A stretch of DNA of 64,000 nucleotides from positions 293,344 to 357,343 of the forward strand of contig JAJEKV010000169.1 of the NCBI GenBank assembly GCA_021234155.1, given 5' to 3'. The position numbers and the translations under genes are program-made. Under the pieces are notes generated by a model. The model ran no database searches and was not told the DNA's origin. It worked only from the letters and a program-made list of their open reading frames with translations. Shown one piece after another: positions 26,050-36,567 of this stretch. The number at the start of each line of letters is the position of its first letter. Within the stretch, counting starts at the first letter, position 1. Source of the DNA: Isoetes taiwanensis (lineage: Eukaryota > Streptophyta > Lycopodiopsida > Isoetales > Isoetaceae).

Positions 26050-27230
26050 AGATAAGATAAAATTTTAACGTCCGCGAAAACCCAATCGGGTTATGGGACC
26101 CAATACAAAAGATGGGTATAAGCCCGATCACCATGACAAAGGAAAAGATTATGAACATGATTATGAACATGACAAAACATAACAGAAATGATAATAAGTG
26201 TGCAAACACATGCATATGAGCTAACATAACCAAACCAGTGGGGTCCCGAGGCCACTTTGGTCTCAACGAGCGCATTGCCTCCGTTGCCTTGCCCCCACTT
26301 TTTGCTGAAGCCTAGCCTCTACGGACCTTACAAACTCTACTGCCGGCCCGACCATGATGGTTAGAGAGATCCTCTGAACGGGCTGGGTGTCTTTGGTCAT
26401 GACTTCCATGATGGGACATAACCCTATCCGTGGGCTGTTGAACCCACGACAATATGGCTTTATGCCAATGCCTTGTTGAACAAACCCCTTGCGCTTGTAT
26501 CAATGGCGGCCTTTGAATATTATGGGCATAATATCACGTGAAGAAGTTAGTCTGCGGGCTCTACATCTAAGGTGGGACTTGTCTCATTGGCGGAGCAATG
26601 CGCTAAAATTCAAGCTTCTATCTACTTCCGCCGTCCAAATTCGCCACTGCGTGTTCCTTGTAGGATCCTCTAGCATGGGGGGTGCTCCGCGCTTGCTCTT
26701 GTGTGCCATCATGATCTTTTGCAATCACCTTCACATCGGCTTTCCACAAAGCTTCGTTCCACCCCATGCCGGTACATGCGCTCCGCGAGTGCCGGGTTTG
26801 GGCATCGTCATGGAATTTTGGGCAAGAGAAGGGAGATGACTGCGAGGTACCTGCTTCTAAGATGGCGGAGTAAAGCAGATTCAGTATCTGGAATAGGAGC
26901 TTACCGTCCAAGGAAATGATCGGGCCTGCAAGAGATGCTTTCTGCAAGGTCTCCAAAAGGAAATGCTGGTCTGATGAGGGCAAGAGCGGAAGAATCCGTG
27001 TTTGAAGTGAGGCATGCTGATTTATTAGATCAAATTCTGAAAGCTGAAAATGTTGAAGCCATGTGACACGCAGAAGCTCTGCCCCAGTAAAGTTATGGCG
27101 ACGTTGTCCACGCTTAGCCATGGGATATGGGCGCAATGGAGATATGATCTCCCAAACAAATAAACAGGGCTGAAGCTGATTGCGAAATCTGTGCGAACGA
27201 CCTGGGCTGTGGGAACTCAAAACTCTATAC
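26018..27230 (-). mobile_element. Retroelement with (TTATC)n tail and unknown 200-codon frame
   Basis: On the minus strand the element ends at about 26060-26018 with (TTATC)n. It carries the LINE-T-like 3' motif GGGTCCCATAACCCGATTGG and GCGGACGTTAAAATTT just before the tail. Upstream lies a 200-codon frame (27220-26618) without RT motifs; part of it reads 'LLPSSDQHFLLETLQKASLA'. It could be LINE ORF1 joined to the 3' UTR by internal deletion, or a passenger. Similarity to LINE-T is limited to the last 80 or so bases. Confidence 0.55.
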
Positions 27231-28864
27231 GAAAATCAAAGCTAGATTGAACAACACCGGGCACAAAACAGTCTAAGCTAATTCAAACAATGCTAAAACC
27301 GGGTACCTATGGCCGACATGGCAGATGACAACCATGGGGCGTAGCTGGAGAACTGAGCGGAATCTGAGATAGTCCACGTTTTTGTTTCTTGTTGTTTACT
27401 CCTGATAGGAAGCTACATGCTCAAGCTACCCGAGCATGACCTGAAGGCCCCACAGGGCGCACAGGGCGGTGCCTTCAGGAAGAGGGCGCACAGGGCGCAT
27501 CAAGACAATGCTCATTCTTAGTAATACTTCAACTTTACGAAATCAGGACGTTGATTTCAAGCTTACTTTAAGAAATTGCTTGAAATTTTCCATTAACCCG
27601 AGCAGGTTAATGGAAAGTCAGGAGCTGCTTTGCAATCAAGCATTGTGGAGAGCAAAGAATTTCGGTGCGCTAGCTCAATCAATGAAGAGGCTTGGCTTAT
27701 ATTAGGGGATATCTAAAGACACGGCAGATGATGCAAAAGCAGGTGCTTTCAAAAATGGAACGCATGAAGAAGGTCAAATAAAACTTGAGGTAAACAATCA
27801 TTTGTTTGACAAAAAATGCACACTGAGCGATTTGCTGACCCTATGATAGAAAGGCCATATGTCCTACATCAATATTAAAAGGGAAGATTTCTATCTTAGG
27901 CGTTTATGGCACACTATGTGCCCATATTTCAAGTGTATTTGTGAGGAAAAAATAAGGGAAAACTGAACATGCAGCACAACTCTAACCACTATGATGAAAA
28001 TATGATTTGGTCTGACCAAGCGGTCTGGTACATGCTAAATAACCTGAATACTATATATCCTAACGTGTTATATGCTGGACAAATTGTGGCGCACTCTAAA
28101 AAATGATGTTTTTGCTTTTATTGCTTACCTTGAGGTCTGAAAGTTTCTTATTGAGATGAAAATGACTATGCTTAATGACCCAAGAGGTGATTTGGAGTTA
28201 TCTCCTAAAGCAGTCATGGTAGACATATGTGTGAGAACAATAAAGCCGATCGATTTTCTGAAGGAAGCCTATGGGTACGGCCAGTATCAACAGTTACAGG
28301 TCTGCTAGTAGACAGAGTTTTACATCAAAATCAGGTGGTTCTAGTTTCAATATAAATGCTCCACCTAGAATTGCAAATATGCCTGATACACCTAGTAAGA
28401 CCATACAGTCTGATGGCAGCATCATTGTAGGGATGGACCCAAGGAGATGGGCAGCACCACTCAAACCCTTAGTTATGACAAATGAGATATGTTTCCTAGT
28501 GTTTTAATTTGACAATTGCATTATAGAATGCATTGTTGATTCCTGAACAATAAAATGTCTTGTATGGATGCTACTAATAAATGAATAATAAATCCTATGT
28601 GGATAAAACTAACAAAGAAACGAGACTGCATTAGTTATGTAGTACTCGGATGCCATGTGGCGCACACATATATTCATCCAATAGTTCTGGTGAATATAGA
28701 CCTCTTCAAGACCCTTTGAACATCTTTGAGATTACCACAATATTTTAAGTACTCTTTATCCTCATTATAAGTTTTTCTCTAATTTGAATATTTAATGCAA
28801 GATCTCAAAGTCATTCATAAAGATGCAATGAGAAGGTTGCATTTGAAAGATAAAGTACCAAAAC
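27231..28864 (+). other. Possible 5' region of PLE copy 3, unassigned frames
   Basis: Short plus-strand frames (27469-27705, 28271-28507) and broken text between them (for example ELSPKAVMVDICVRTIKPID near 28195-28255, SASRQSFTSKSGGSS near 28300) read as an old coding region in the same orientation as PLE copy 3, which resumes after two LINE insertions at 31.97 kb. The serine/glycine-rich part resembles no catalytic domain. A small GC-rich repeat (GCGCACAGGGCG) sits at about 27450-27500. Confidence 0.3.
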
Positions 28865-28946
28865 AGAATAGAATAGAATAGAATAGAATAGAATAGAATA
28901 GAATAGAATAGAATAGAATAGAATAGAATAGAATAGAATAGAATAG
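28865..28946. repeat. (GAATA)n pentamer array, LINE-T tail
   Basis: About 16 copies of GAATA; on the minus strand these are TATTC units at the very 3' end of the LINE-T copy. Such tails are added by the element's own reverse transcriptase and then expand by slippage. Confidence 0.95.
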
Positions 28947-30930
28947 TTTTTTTAACGTCCACGGAGACCAATAGGTTATGGGACCCATACAATGGGCTAG
29001 TACAATCATTACTACTAGGATTAAAAAACCCCTGCCTCGAAAGGTTTTCAAGGGAAAAACCTTTGCAGTAATGATGATACTAGACAAACGGAGATAATGA
29101 CTACTGAGGGCTCAGTAATTGCAGACGTTTATCTAGAACCTCAAGTATGTATAATGCCAAGTCATGCACAGATGGTGCTCTGAGAAGTTGTGGAAGCGTG
29201 GAATGGAATGCTAAGGTCAAAAATGATTCCGGATTATCTCAAAAGCGGGGGCAACTCGAGGAAGAGTATGGCTTTCATCTTCAATAACTCATGGCGGCAA
29301 TGCACTAGTCTCGCTTCACATAATTGCGGCAGCTCCCATCTAACTGTCTCAATCCGTAGCACTGTGGGACCCCGCGGCGAATTGATGCAATAGCTACAAG
29401 CTTGTTCTCGACAATGAAGCAAGCAAATAAGCTTGGGGCCCTGGTGCCAAGGTGGGATTTATGTGTGCATGATAATGACCCGCCACTTGGGCCAAAGTAA
29501 TCTGGTCCCCATATCTTTTCGAAAAATGACCATTGAGATATTGTTGCAAAAGCTCGGGATCAAATTGGCAAGCATCGGGCATTCTTAGTTTGCACAAAGA
29601 AATGGGCAAACCATGTAGTGCAATGCTCTTTCCAACATCGTTTCAAACGCCGAGGAGATTCAGCCATGGCAAGTGCAAGAACATGATACCTAACATCATC
29701 CATGTGGTGCACCTTGCAAATATAGTGGAGATGGCTTCATAGCGAGAATGTTGAAGAGGCCAAAAACACATCTCTTGTAAAAGAATAGCATAGGGCACCA
29801 TTGTTTTAACTCCAGGTCGTGAAGTGAGAAAGGACTTTTGCACCCGCTCCAAACTCTCCCAAGCACTAGCACTAATGGCGTGGCCCCCACACTTGAGAAC
29901 CATCAAAGAAAAAGCAGGCTCTACCAAATCCAAACAAGTGGGCTTTCCGTGGCCAATCATGAATTTCTGCTTGAAAAACAATTGTTTTGCATTGCATAGA
30001 GTGCTCTCCATCCAAAGAGCCACCCGCTTGGTAATACATTTGTTCCCAAAGTGTGTTCTTCTGAAATTCTACACCAAGATACTTGTAGCTATCTACAACT
30101 TCAACTTCAGCTATCATAGTACATAGGGGAACATTGTGGCGAGAAGATTGAACTACCAAAAGCTTGGTCTTTTGGAGATTAACACGGACACGTGTTCTCA
30201 CAAAAATTGTGCGAGCATGTAAATGTTGCTGATGTGCGGAAGTGAAACATCATCGGCATACATAAGTTGCCTAATGATATAGTGTGCCAAATGTGGACCT
30301 CATGCAGCCATGATTATCAAGCCATTCTTCCAACCGGTCAATGTAGAAGCCAAAGAGTGTAGGAGATAAAGGGCAACCCTGACGAACTCCGGTATTTCTA
30401 GTGATTTGAGTACACGATCTTTGGAAATTTAGCAAAAACCCTTTCATAGAGCCGATAAAAACATTTTGAAGATCTTGTGGAACCCCAAGTGCACCGCAAA
30501 ACCACTCTGCCAAAGAAGCTCAGCGTGGTAATGAGTATCAAAAGCGTAGTAAAATCAACAAAGCATATATAGAGGTCTTGTTTCAAACTTGACTATGTTC
30601 AATAAGCATGCGCAATGTGAAAATATGGTCTATTGTAGAATGACATGGGCCAAAGCACACTTCCCTCAAAGACGCATACACCAAGATATGTTACGCCCAT
30701 GATGTCAATCCTGCTTCTCGGTAAAAGATCTCTAAGAGCTTTGAAAATATGGAACTTACCATGATCATGCGATAATTAGAAGGGTCATGCTTATCACCTA
30801 CTTTGTAAATTGGTATGACCTTACTGACAGCCCAAGTTTCTGGCAAGCCTTCTTGCAAAGCTTGATTTAAAAGAGTAATGATGATTAAAAGCAGAATAAG
30901 AAGATTGTACACTGTTCCTTCTTATCTAAA
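28865..30930 (-). mobile_element. LINE-T copy with RT domain and (TATTC)n tail
   Basis: Minus-strand LINE from about 30930 to its tail (GAATA repeats, 28865-28946). RT blocks: WAVSKVIPIYKVGDKHDPSN (about 30830-30775), LYICFVDF (30580), 'TGVRQGCPLSPTLFGFYIDR' (about 30400-30345), and catalytic YADDV (30260-30246). The C-terminal region with WESLERVQKSF and HYHAHINPTL blocks runs down to about 29240. The 3' UTR (29090-28947) is almost identical to that of the copy at 32.6 kb. Frameshifts and stops break ORF2. It is 5'-truncated near the start of RT. Confidence 0.88.
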
Positions 30931-31190
30931 GTTTTAAACAAAATATGTCTACCAAGAAAAATACATCAAGTTATGTTGGATGTATTTGGAGATATTGGAG
31001 AGACAATAATGTAAGATACCATGTTTTCTTAGAGCTATACGGAAAATATGAGAGATCTTTGCTATAAACCTTATTACATTTTTGCCCAAGATAATAAAAA
31101 GATTTTCCCATGTTTTTTTCCTCAGCCTCAAAAGTTTATAGACCCTGCTATTCGCCATATCAGAACCACGGATTGTTTGGATGGTGCAGA
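30931..31190. other. Spacer between two divergent LINE-T copies
   Basis: AT-rich DNA with a 69-codon minus frame (31158-30949) that lacks recognisable motifs. It may be the 5' end of the left LINE or host DNA. Confidence 0.3.
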
Positions 31191-31963
31191 ATAACTACTT
31201 GAGGAACATGCTGATGCATGGTCTAGATCATATCCCAAACAAAAGTCTGGAATGGAATGAATTTAAATCTAGAATGTGCAGGAGCACAGGTGCATCCGAG
31301 TGCAAACGAAGGCAGATCATCGCAGTCTTAGACAGTACCTTGATACATGCTTCCTCAGCAAGCTATGGGATGCCAACACCCTTGAACAAGTCAAGACAAC
31401 ACATTACCAATGCCACATAAACCCCATGTTGGAGCGGGGTTCGGAATGCTACCTGCGCACTCATCTACTCATGAAAACGCGCATAACCATTGACTCTATC
31501 TGCACAAGTCCACCATCTCCGGATGAGTGTCTCTGTCAAGGCTTCCAAGTTGGAGCTGTGGAAGACGAATGCCACACCCTTCAGAGCTATCCGCCATATG
31601 ATGACATTCGGAAACACTATGCTGAGCTCGTCCGTCCTGGTCAGCCCCTACATGAGATGTTGTGCACGACCTCGGTACAGATGCTAGGATCATACCTTCA
31701 AGAGGTCATGGATCACCGGATCAGCTCGGTCCTCGGGCACATGCCTGATATGTGTACATATTTCTTTTCCCTCATCATAGATGTTTGTACAGTTTGATAG
31801 CAATCCTATCCCTGTCACGATTTTCCCCCCAAAAACCCTTCGGGGCAAAGGTTTTTTAACCGGACAGTAATATGCTTGTTGCGCCTCCTTTTTGGGTCCC
31901 ATAGGCCAATTGGTCTCCGTGGACAATAAAAACTTCATTTTATTCTATTCTATTCTATTCTAT
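31191..31963 (+). mobile_element. LINE-T fragment (ORF2 C-terminus, 3' UTR, tail)
   Basis: The 173-codon plus frame (31276-31797) carries the MQEHRCIRVQTKADHRSLRQ and YLDTCFLSKLWD blocks and GAVEDECHTLQ, matching the minus-strand copy at 16.4-16.96 kb. The 3' UTR (31800-31935) shows ACCCTTCGGGGCAAAGG, GGGTCCCATAGGCCAATTGG and TCTCCGTGGACAATAAAAAC. It ends in four or five TATTC units (to 31963). This copy shows most clearly that the pentamer array is the 3' terminus. Confidence 0.88.
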
Positions 31964-32593
31964 TGGAAAAATGTTTGATATGCACAGGTTTGCATTCCCT
32001 CACTTAGAGGATGTGGAGGTAAGTATGGTGATGAAGAATACAATTAGTACTGCAATTGAGCAGATTAAAGGAATGCTTTAAAAGAGATTGCACCAGGAAG
32101 TTTCCCCTCAATGATTTGAAGGTGGTTAAAAGTATTGACTGGCTCAATAAACATTTATATGTTTCAGGGGTTGACAATGCCACTAATAACCCTGCCTTCA
32201 TATGTCCGAGTCACATGAGAGAAATGACAAGTAACAGACTTAAAAGCAAGGATTTTAGACAAACTAAGACTAAGAAGTGACAGTTATTTGGAAATGTAAA
32301 AATGAAATGCAGCAAATTCTGCCATATACATAAAGTGAATGTGAAAGGCTTGACTATACATATTGAGAATTTATAAAGCGCATAAAGAAGATTATTGCTG
32401 GATTACTAACGCCAATGGTATGGTTTACACAAAATTTTCCAAAGTTATTACGACTGTGCTAAACAAGATCATTGAGATATGGCCTGACATAGCTAGAAAG
32501 TCATGTGAACAGTTTTGTAATCTTTTCCTGGAAAGGTTCACCCAAATTGGATAATTGAATCAATTTATGATGTAGCGTTGAATCTCTCCAAAA
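31964..32593 (+). pseudogene. Penelope-like element copy 3, N-terminal half of RT
   Basis: The plus strand holds the PLE pre-RT block VSGVDNATNNPAFICP (about 32162-32211), then YKAHKEDYCWITNANG (about 32372-32419), then IYDVALNLSK (about 32560-32592). These are the same blocks as in copy 2 but with clearly different sequence, so this is a second PLE subfamily. Several frame changes are needed. A LINE-T copy enters right after NLSK. Confidence 0.75.
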
Positions 32594-33300
32594 ATAGAAT
32601 AGAATAGAATAGTTTTTTTAACGTCCACGGAGACCAATAGGTCATGGGACCCATACAATGGGCTAGTACAATCATTACTACTAGGATTAAAAAACCCCTG
32701 CCTCGAAAGGTTTTCAAGGGAAAAACCTTTGCAGTAATGATGATACTAGACAAGCAGAGACAATGACTACTGAGGGCTCAGTAATTGCAGACGTTTATCT
32801 AGAACCTCAAGTATGTATAATGCCAAGTCATGCACAGATGGTGCTCTGAGAAGTTGTGGAAGCGTGGAATGGAATGCTAAGGTCAAAAATGATTGCGGAC
32901 TATCTCAAAAGCGGGGCAACTTCGAGAAGAGTATGGCTTTCATCTTCAATAACTCAGAATCGGCAACAGGCACATAGCCTCGCTTCGCGGCAATTGCGGC
33001 GCTCCCATCTACTGTCTCAATCCATTGCTTTGTGGGACCCCGTGCGAATTGATGCAATAGCTACAAGCTTGTTCCTGGACAATGAAGCAAGCAAATAAGC
33101 TTGGGGCCCTGGTGCCAAGGTGGGATTTATGTGTGCATGATAATGACCAGTTTTCACTTGGGCCAAAGTAACTGCGTCCCATATCTTTTGAGAAAAACGA
33201 CCATTGAGATATTGTTGCAAAAGCTCAGGATTAGAACTGGCAAGCATCAGGCAGTGCTCTGGTTGCACAGCCCAACGGGCAAACCATGTAGTGGAATGCA
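32594..33300 (-). mobile_element. LINE-T fragment inserted in PLE copy 3
   Basis: A short GAATA tail (32594-32611), the conserved 3' UTR (32612-32755) and ORF2 C-terminal text on the minus strand (33300 to 32850, with PELLQQYLNGRFSQKIWDA and HYHAHINPTL). Over its first 300 bases it differs from the 28.9 kb copy at only a few positions; after that, small indels accumulate. It separates PLE motif blocks that belong together. Confidence 0.85.
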
Positions 33301-33770
33301 TTCCTCTTGATGGAGATTCAGGTATATGCCATGTTATCTCATGCATTATTAATGATACCTGGAAGTACATCAACAGCTTGCATCACAATTACAAATTGTG
33401 GGTTAAGAATGACAGTGAAGATCATTTTGTTGCTAAATGGTTTAAGATGATCCAAAAGGAAAGTGCTGGTCTTTAATGAAAAAAGAAACATGCATTAGGG
33501 CTACTTAACTGCTACTTAATGAGATGCCAGAATACATGGATACAAACAAGTGGTATACCCATGGGATTTGCATGCAAGCTGGTGCAATTTGTATCTTGCC
33601 TGGTTTGAGGCAAGATTCATATATAATTTATAGCTAAGCAGGGAAAACTCACTAAAATCGGATCGTTTAAACATATATATATAGATACATGGATGACCTC
33701 TTAGCCGTGAACTGCCAGATTAAAATTTCTGATGGAATTTACTATGGATTGTAAAGATAATATACAGATT
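33301..33770 (+). pseudogene. Penelope-like element copy 3, C-terminal half of RT
   Basis: It resumes with CIPLDGDSGICHVISC (about 33297-33345), equivalent to the sequence after motif A. GIPMGFAC (33552-33575, motif B', followed by a 1-base shift and WCNLYLAWFE) and an intact catalytic box YMDDLLAVN (33686-33712) follow. Motif A itself is missing at the LINE junction. Confidence 0.8.
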
Positions 33771-33880
33771 TATGACATGAGATATCTAGGGATAAAAGAA
33801 GAAACCAAATCCAAGTTTGAAAATGATACTGCTGCATGTTTTGGATACAAAGGAAAGGGTAACGTTTTTACTATAAATAT
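33771..33880. other. Junction between PLE copies 3 and 4
   Basis: Short AT-rich segment with no feature of its own. Confidence 0.3.
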
Positions 33881-34997
33881 AGAGCTAGAAAGTTGATTAA
33901 ACATTCTAACTGATGGAAACATGAATATACTACAGTATTTTACTGTTAAAACTTGAGATACAACCTGCATTAGTGATCATAAGGCAGTCATTAAATTAGC
34001 ATTTTAAATTTCAGATATGTTAAGCACACATGCTTAAACCTATGAAAAAGCGAGGGAATATGATCCAATATTAAAGTGGTGACCCTGATGTACATGCTGC
34101 AAGGATCATGAAGCAGAAGAGACGTTTTGATTTATGTCTTTGATCATAAGTCTAATGGCTTAATCTTAAATAAATAACAGGGATACCATTTCATTAGGGA
34201 AATGTTACACTTATGTTTCATAGTTACTCTTCTACATTGGAGCAGAGTGCAAGGACAACTAGTGTTAGGCATCAACCCAAGTAAAAATCATAAATCTCAA
34301 ACTACTATGACATCAGTTAAAGCTGTTATACAAGCAATGGTCCCGGTGTTTAAAGAGATGTCTTGGACATTAGACTCAAAGATTAAAAAATTTATGGGGG
34401 TACATACTAGATTATTTTAGTGCATTGATTCTAGTATAGATCTAATAGTTTATTTACCTCAAGAGATAAAAAACACATGGGTTGCAGATATTACGAGATG
34501 CTATAAGTCCATACCTCTATTTGGAGGAGATGGGATCACAACTATTTGTGAAACACTCTTTTATAAGAAGAAGAAGAGATTTTAACGTCACGCCACAAGG
34601 CAGCGTCCTATCGGCATTCCACTTGAAACATCCTCTAAAGTTATGTGTTCATTATGGGGAATCAAAGTACAAATGTTCATGGAGAGAGAATATTCCAAGC
34701 TTGGAATCTTACTTTGACCTTACACCCTAGGATCTCATTACTATGAATAACTACTTGCTTGCTAATTGTTGTATACAATTGGAAGGTAGAGTATGGAAAA
34801 ACTCAGAGGAATCCCTATGGGGTTCTCCTGCTCTCCTTTATGGTGCAATTTGTATCTTATGTTCTACGAGTATAAATTGACTGGCAAAATTGGGGAAAAC
34901 AAAATTTCTGGCTTTGTTTATAGGAAATTATAGATACATTCATGATTTGGGGGCGATAAATAATCCAATAATGGCTATTTATTGATCTGTCGCAACC
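33881..34997 (+). pseudogene. Penelope-like element copy 4, RT part, with upstream LINE-A-like scraps
   Basis: From 34240 on the sequence closely follows copy 1: GACAACTAGTGTTAGGCATC, KKFMGVHTR, VADITRCYKSIP (about 34475-34515), the B' region IPMGF (reached by a frameshift, about 34810), and motif C with the same Asp-to-His change (YIHDL, about 34932-34946). 33890-34240 aligns in patches with the LINE-A fragment left of copy 1 (shared TGATTAAACATT, AGTGGTGACCCTGATG, GGGAAATGTTACA), so the two regions derive from one ancestral composite. A 46-bp insertion sits at 34566-34612. Confidence 0.8.
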
Positions 34998-35093
34998 ACT
35001 GGGGTTATAATCCTGTCTTTGCATTTATGTTGCTCTGGTTTCTAGTTGGTGAATAAAGCTTGACGTCCTTCAAAAAAAAAAAAAAAAAAAAAA
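34998..35093 (+). mobile_element. LINE-A 3' end only (about 95 bp with poly(A))
   Basis: GGGGTTATAATCCTGTCTTT through GACGTCCTTC and poly(A) is identical to the last 80 bases of the LINE-A at 25.7 kb. It is inserted between sequence that is continuous in PLE copy 1 (CAACCA|AGAAATATTG at 18590). It is an extreme 5' truncation. Confidence 0.9.
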
Positions 35094-35507
35094 AAAGAAA
35101 TATTGATAATCCGTTTTCGATTTATCCATTGGAGTTCCAAGAAATTAAAAAGGAAGAAACAAGCCAATTGTTTCCGCGATATGATTCTGCACTCCCCAGA
35201 TGTAATTTCTTGAACATGCATATTCAAGTGGTTAATCAAGCAGAAGGATTGTACATTATGACGAGGTTTGACAAAAGAAGATTGCTGACCTTGTGATTGA
35301 ACAAGTAATAATTCTATCATATTTATGCAATCATCCTCAAGAATTTTTGGTGGAACTGGGGAGAATACTGGACGTGTTCGTAGCTAATGGCTTTTGCCTA
35401 GACATGCTTAGAACACTGTTAAAAAAACAATTCAAAGTCCTTGCGCCCCTGGAGCACCTGTGGAGAAACAACAGGATTATAAACACCGAATCATTGAGGA
35501 CATGTGG
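35094..35507 (+). pseudogene. Penelope-like element copy 4, C-terminal region
   Basis: Plus-strand text PLEFQEIKKEETSQLFPRYD and VNQAEGLYIMTRFDKRR (about 35130-35285), then VIEQVIILSYLCNHPQEF and 'RILDVFVANGFCLDMLRTLL', is the typical post-RT part of PLE proteins. One frame shift lies near 35290. It runs directly into the LINE-T copy at 35508. Confidence 0.75.
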
Positions 35508-36567
35508 CATGTACTTGGGGATCGAGTTCTCTGCTACCACCCACTGGGATGCTGCCATCAGGTTGCGGGTCACAGCGGGTTGGAAAACACTATATGCCAT
35601 GCAGAAGAACAGCCACAAGGCAGAGTTGTATGCCTGGGGCCACCAGTCACACTTGTTTCGGGCCTTGGTCGAGCCGGTCCTCTTGTATGGGGCAGAAGTG
35701 TGGGGCCCGGTGATATCCCTCAACACCTGGAATGACCTCGAGCAGGTGCAGAAAGCCTTCTTGGCACGAGCCTTTGGGGTAAAGTCCACAGTTCCATACC
35801 AGATCCTATTCCAGGAGACGTGTTTTCTACCCCTTCAACGGGCTGCATTGGAACGCCATATCATTTACTTCCAGAAGGTGGTTGCTATGGGTGATACACG
35901 TTTGTCCAACCTTACTTTGGCCATGGTGATGGGTCCCCAACGCCTCAAAGCCTGCTGGAAGGACAAGCAAACTCAGTGGTTCTCACGCTGGGATGTACAG
36001 GCAAACAGATGCATGCATGTAAGGACAAAGAAAGATCACAAGGCACTTAAGCGGTACCTAGATGCTACTTTCCTTTGCAAGCTCTGGGATGCAGATGCTC
36101 TGACGCGCGTTAAGCTGGCACACTATCAGCAGCAAGTCAATCCTAGGCTCACGAGAGGCCCATACCAGTACTTGTACACCCAGTTGCCCATGAAGAAGCG
36201 CAGACTTATAGCTTCCATTCGCACGGGTGCACATCTCTCTGCATTAAGACATGACGTTTGGGTTCGGGAAGCACAGGAGCAAAGGCTTTTCCAGTGTTGC
36301 CACCAGAGCGCCATTGAGGATGAATGTCATGTCCTCCAGATCTGCCCAGCATTTGCCCATATCCGAGAGCAGTATGTTCGATTACTAGTGCCAGGTCAAC
36401 CGTTGTATGAGTTATTGAATACGGCATCAGTGGGTTCGTTGGGGCATACCTCCAGGAGGTTATGGATGCACGGACTCAGTTGTGTCCTCCGGGATGGTAT
36501 TGAACTGTCCTATACAATTGTACAGCGTGCCAACATATTTATTACTGCTCCCAATCGGTATCCGTAG
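35293..36567 (+). CDS. Chimeric 424-codon frame: PLE C-terminus fused to LINE-T ORF2 C-terminus
   Basis: The longest intact retroelement frame here. Codons 1-72 or so are PLE (ELGRILDVFVANGFCLDML, then 'LLKKQFKVLAPLEHLWRNNR'). From about codon 73 (MYLGIEFSATTHWDAAIRLR) it is LINE-T: the LLYGAEVWGPVISLNTWNDL block, 'QETCFLPLQRAALERHIIYF', and the Cys/His cluster CCHQSAIEDECHVLQICP near the end. A LINE-T copy with a truncated 5' end inserted in frame into the PLE. The frame lacks RT catalytic motifs from either parent. Expression is unknown; an accidental fusion that is too young to have decayed is the simplest reading. The upstream end has no obvious promoter or start context. Confidence 0.7.
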   Translation: MIEQVIILSYLCNHPQEFLVELGRILDVFVANGFCLDMLRTLLKKQFKVLAPLEHLWRNNRIINTESLRTCGMYLGIEFSATTHWDAAIRLRVTAGWKTLYAMQKNSHKAELYAWGHQSHLFRALVEPVLLYGAEVWGPVISLNTWNDLEQVQKAFLARAFGVKSTVPYQILFQETCFLPLQRAALERHIIYFQKVVAMGDTRLSNLTLAMVMGPQRLKACWKDKQTQWFSRWDVQANRCMHVRTKKDHKALKRYLDATFLCKLWDADALTRVKLAHYQQQVNPRLTRGPYQYLYTQLPMKKRRLIASIRTGAHLSALRHDVWVREAQEQRLFQCCHQSAIEDECHVLQICPAFAHIREQYVRLLVPGQPLYELLNTASVGSLGHTSRRLWMHGLSCVLRDGIELSYTIVQRANIFITAPNRYP

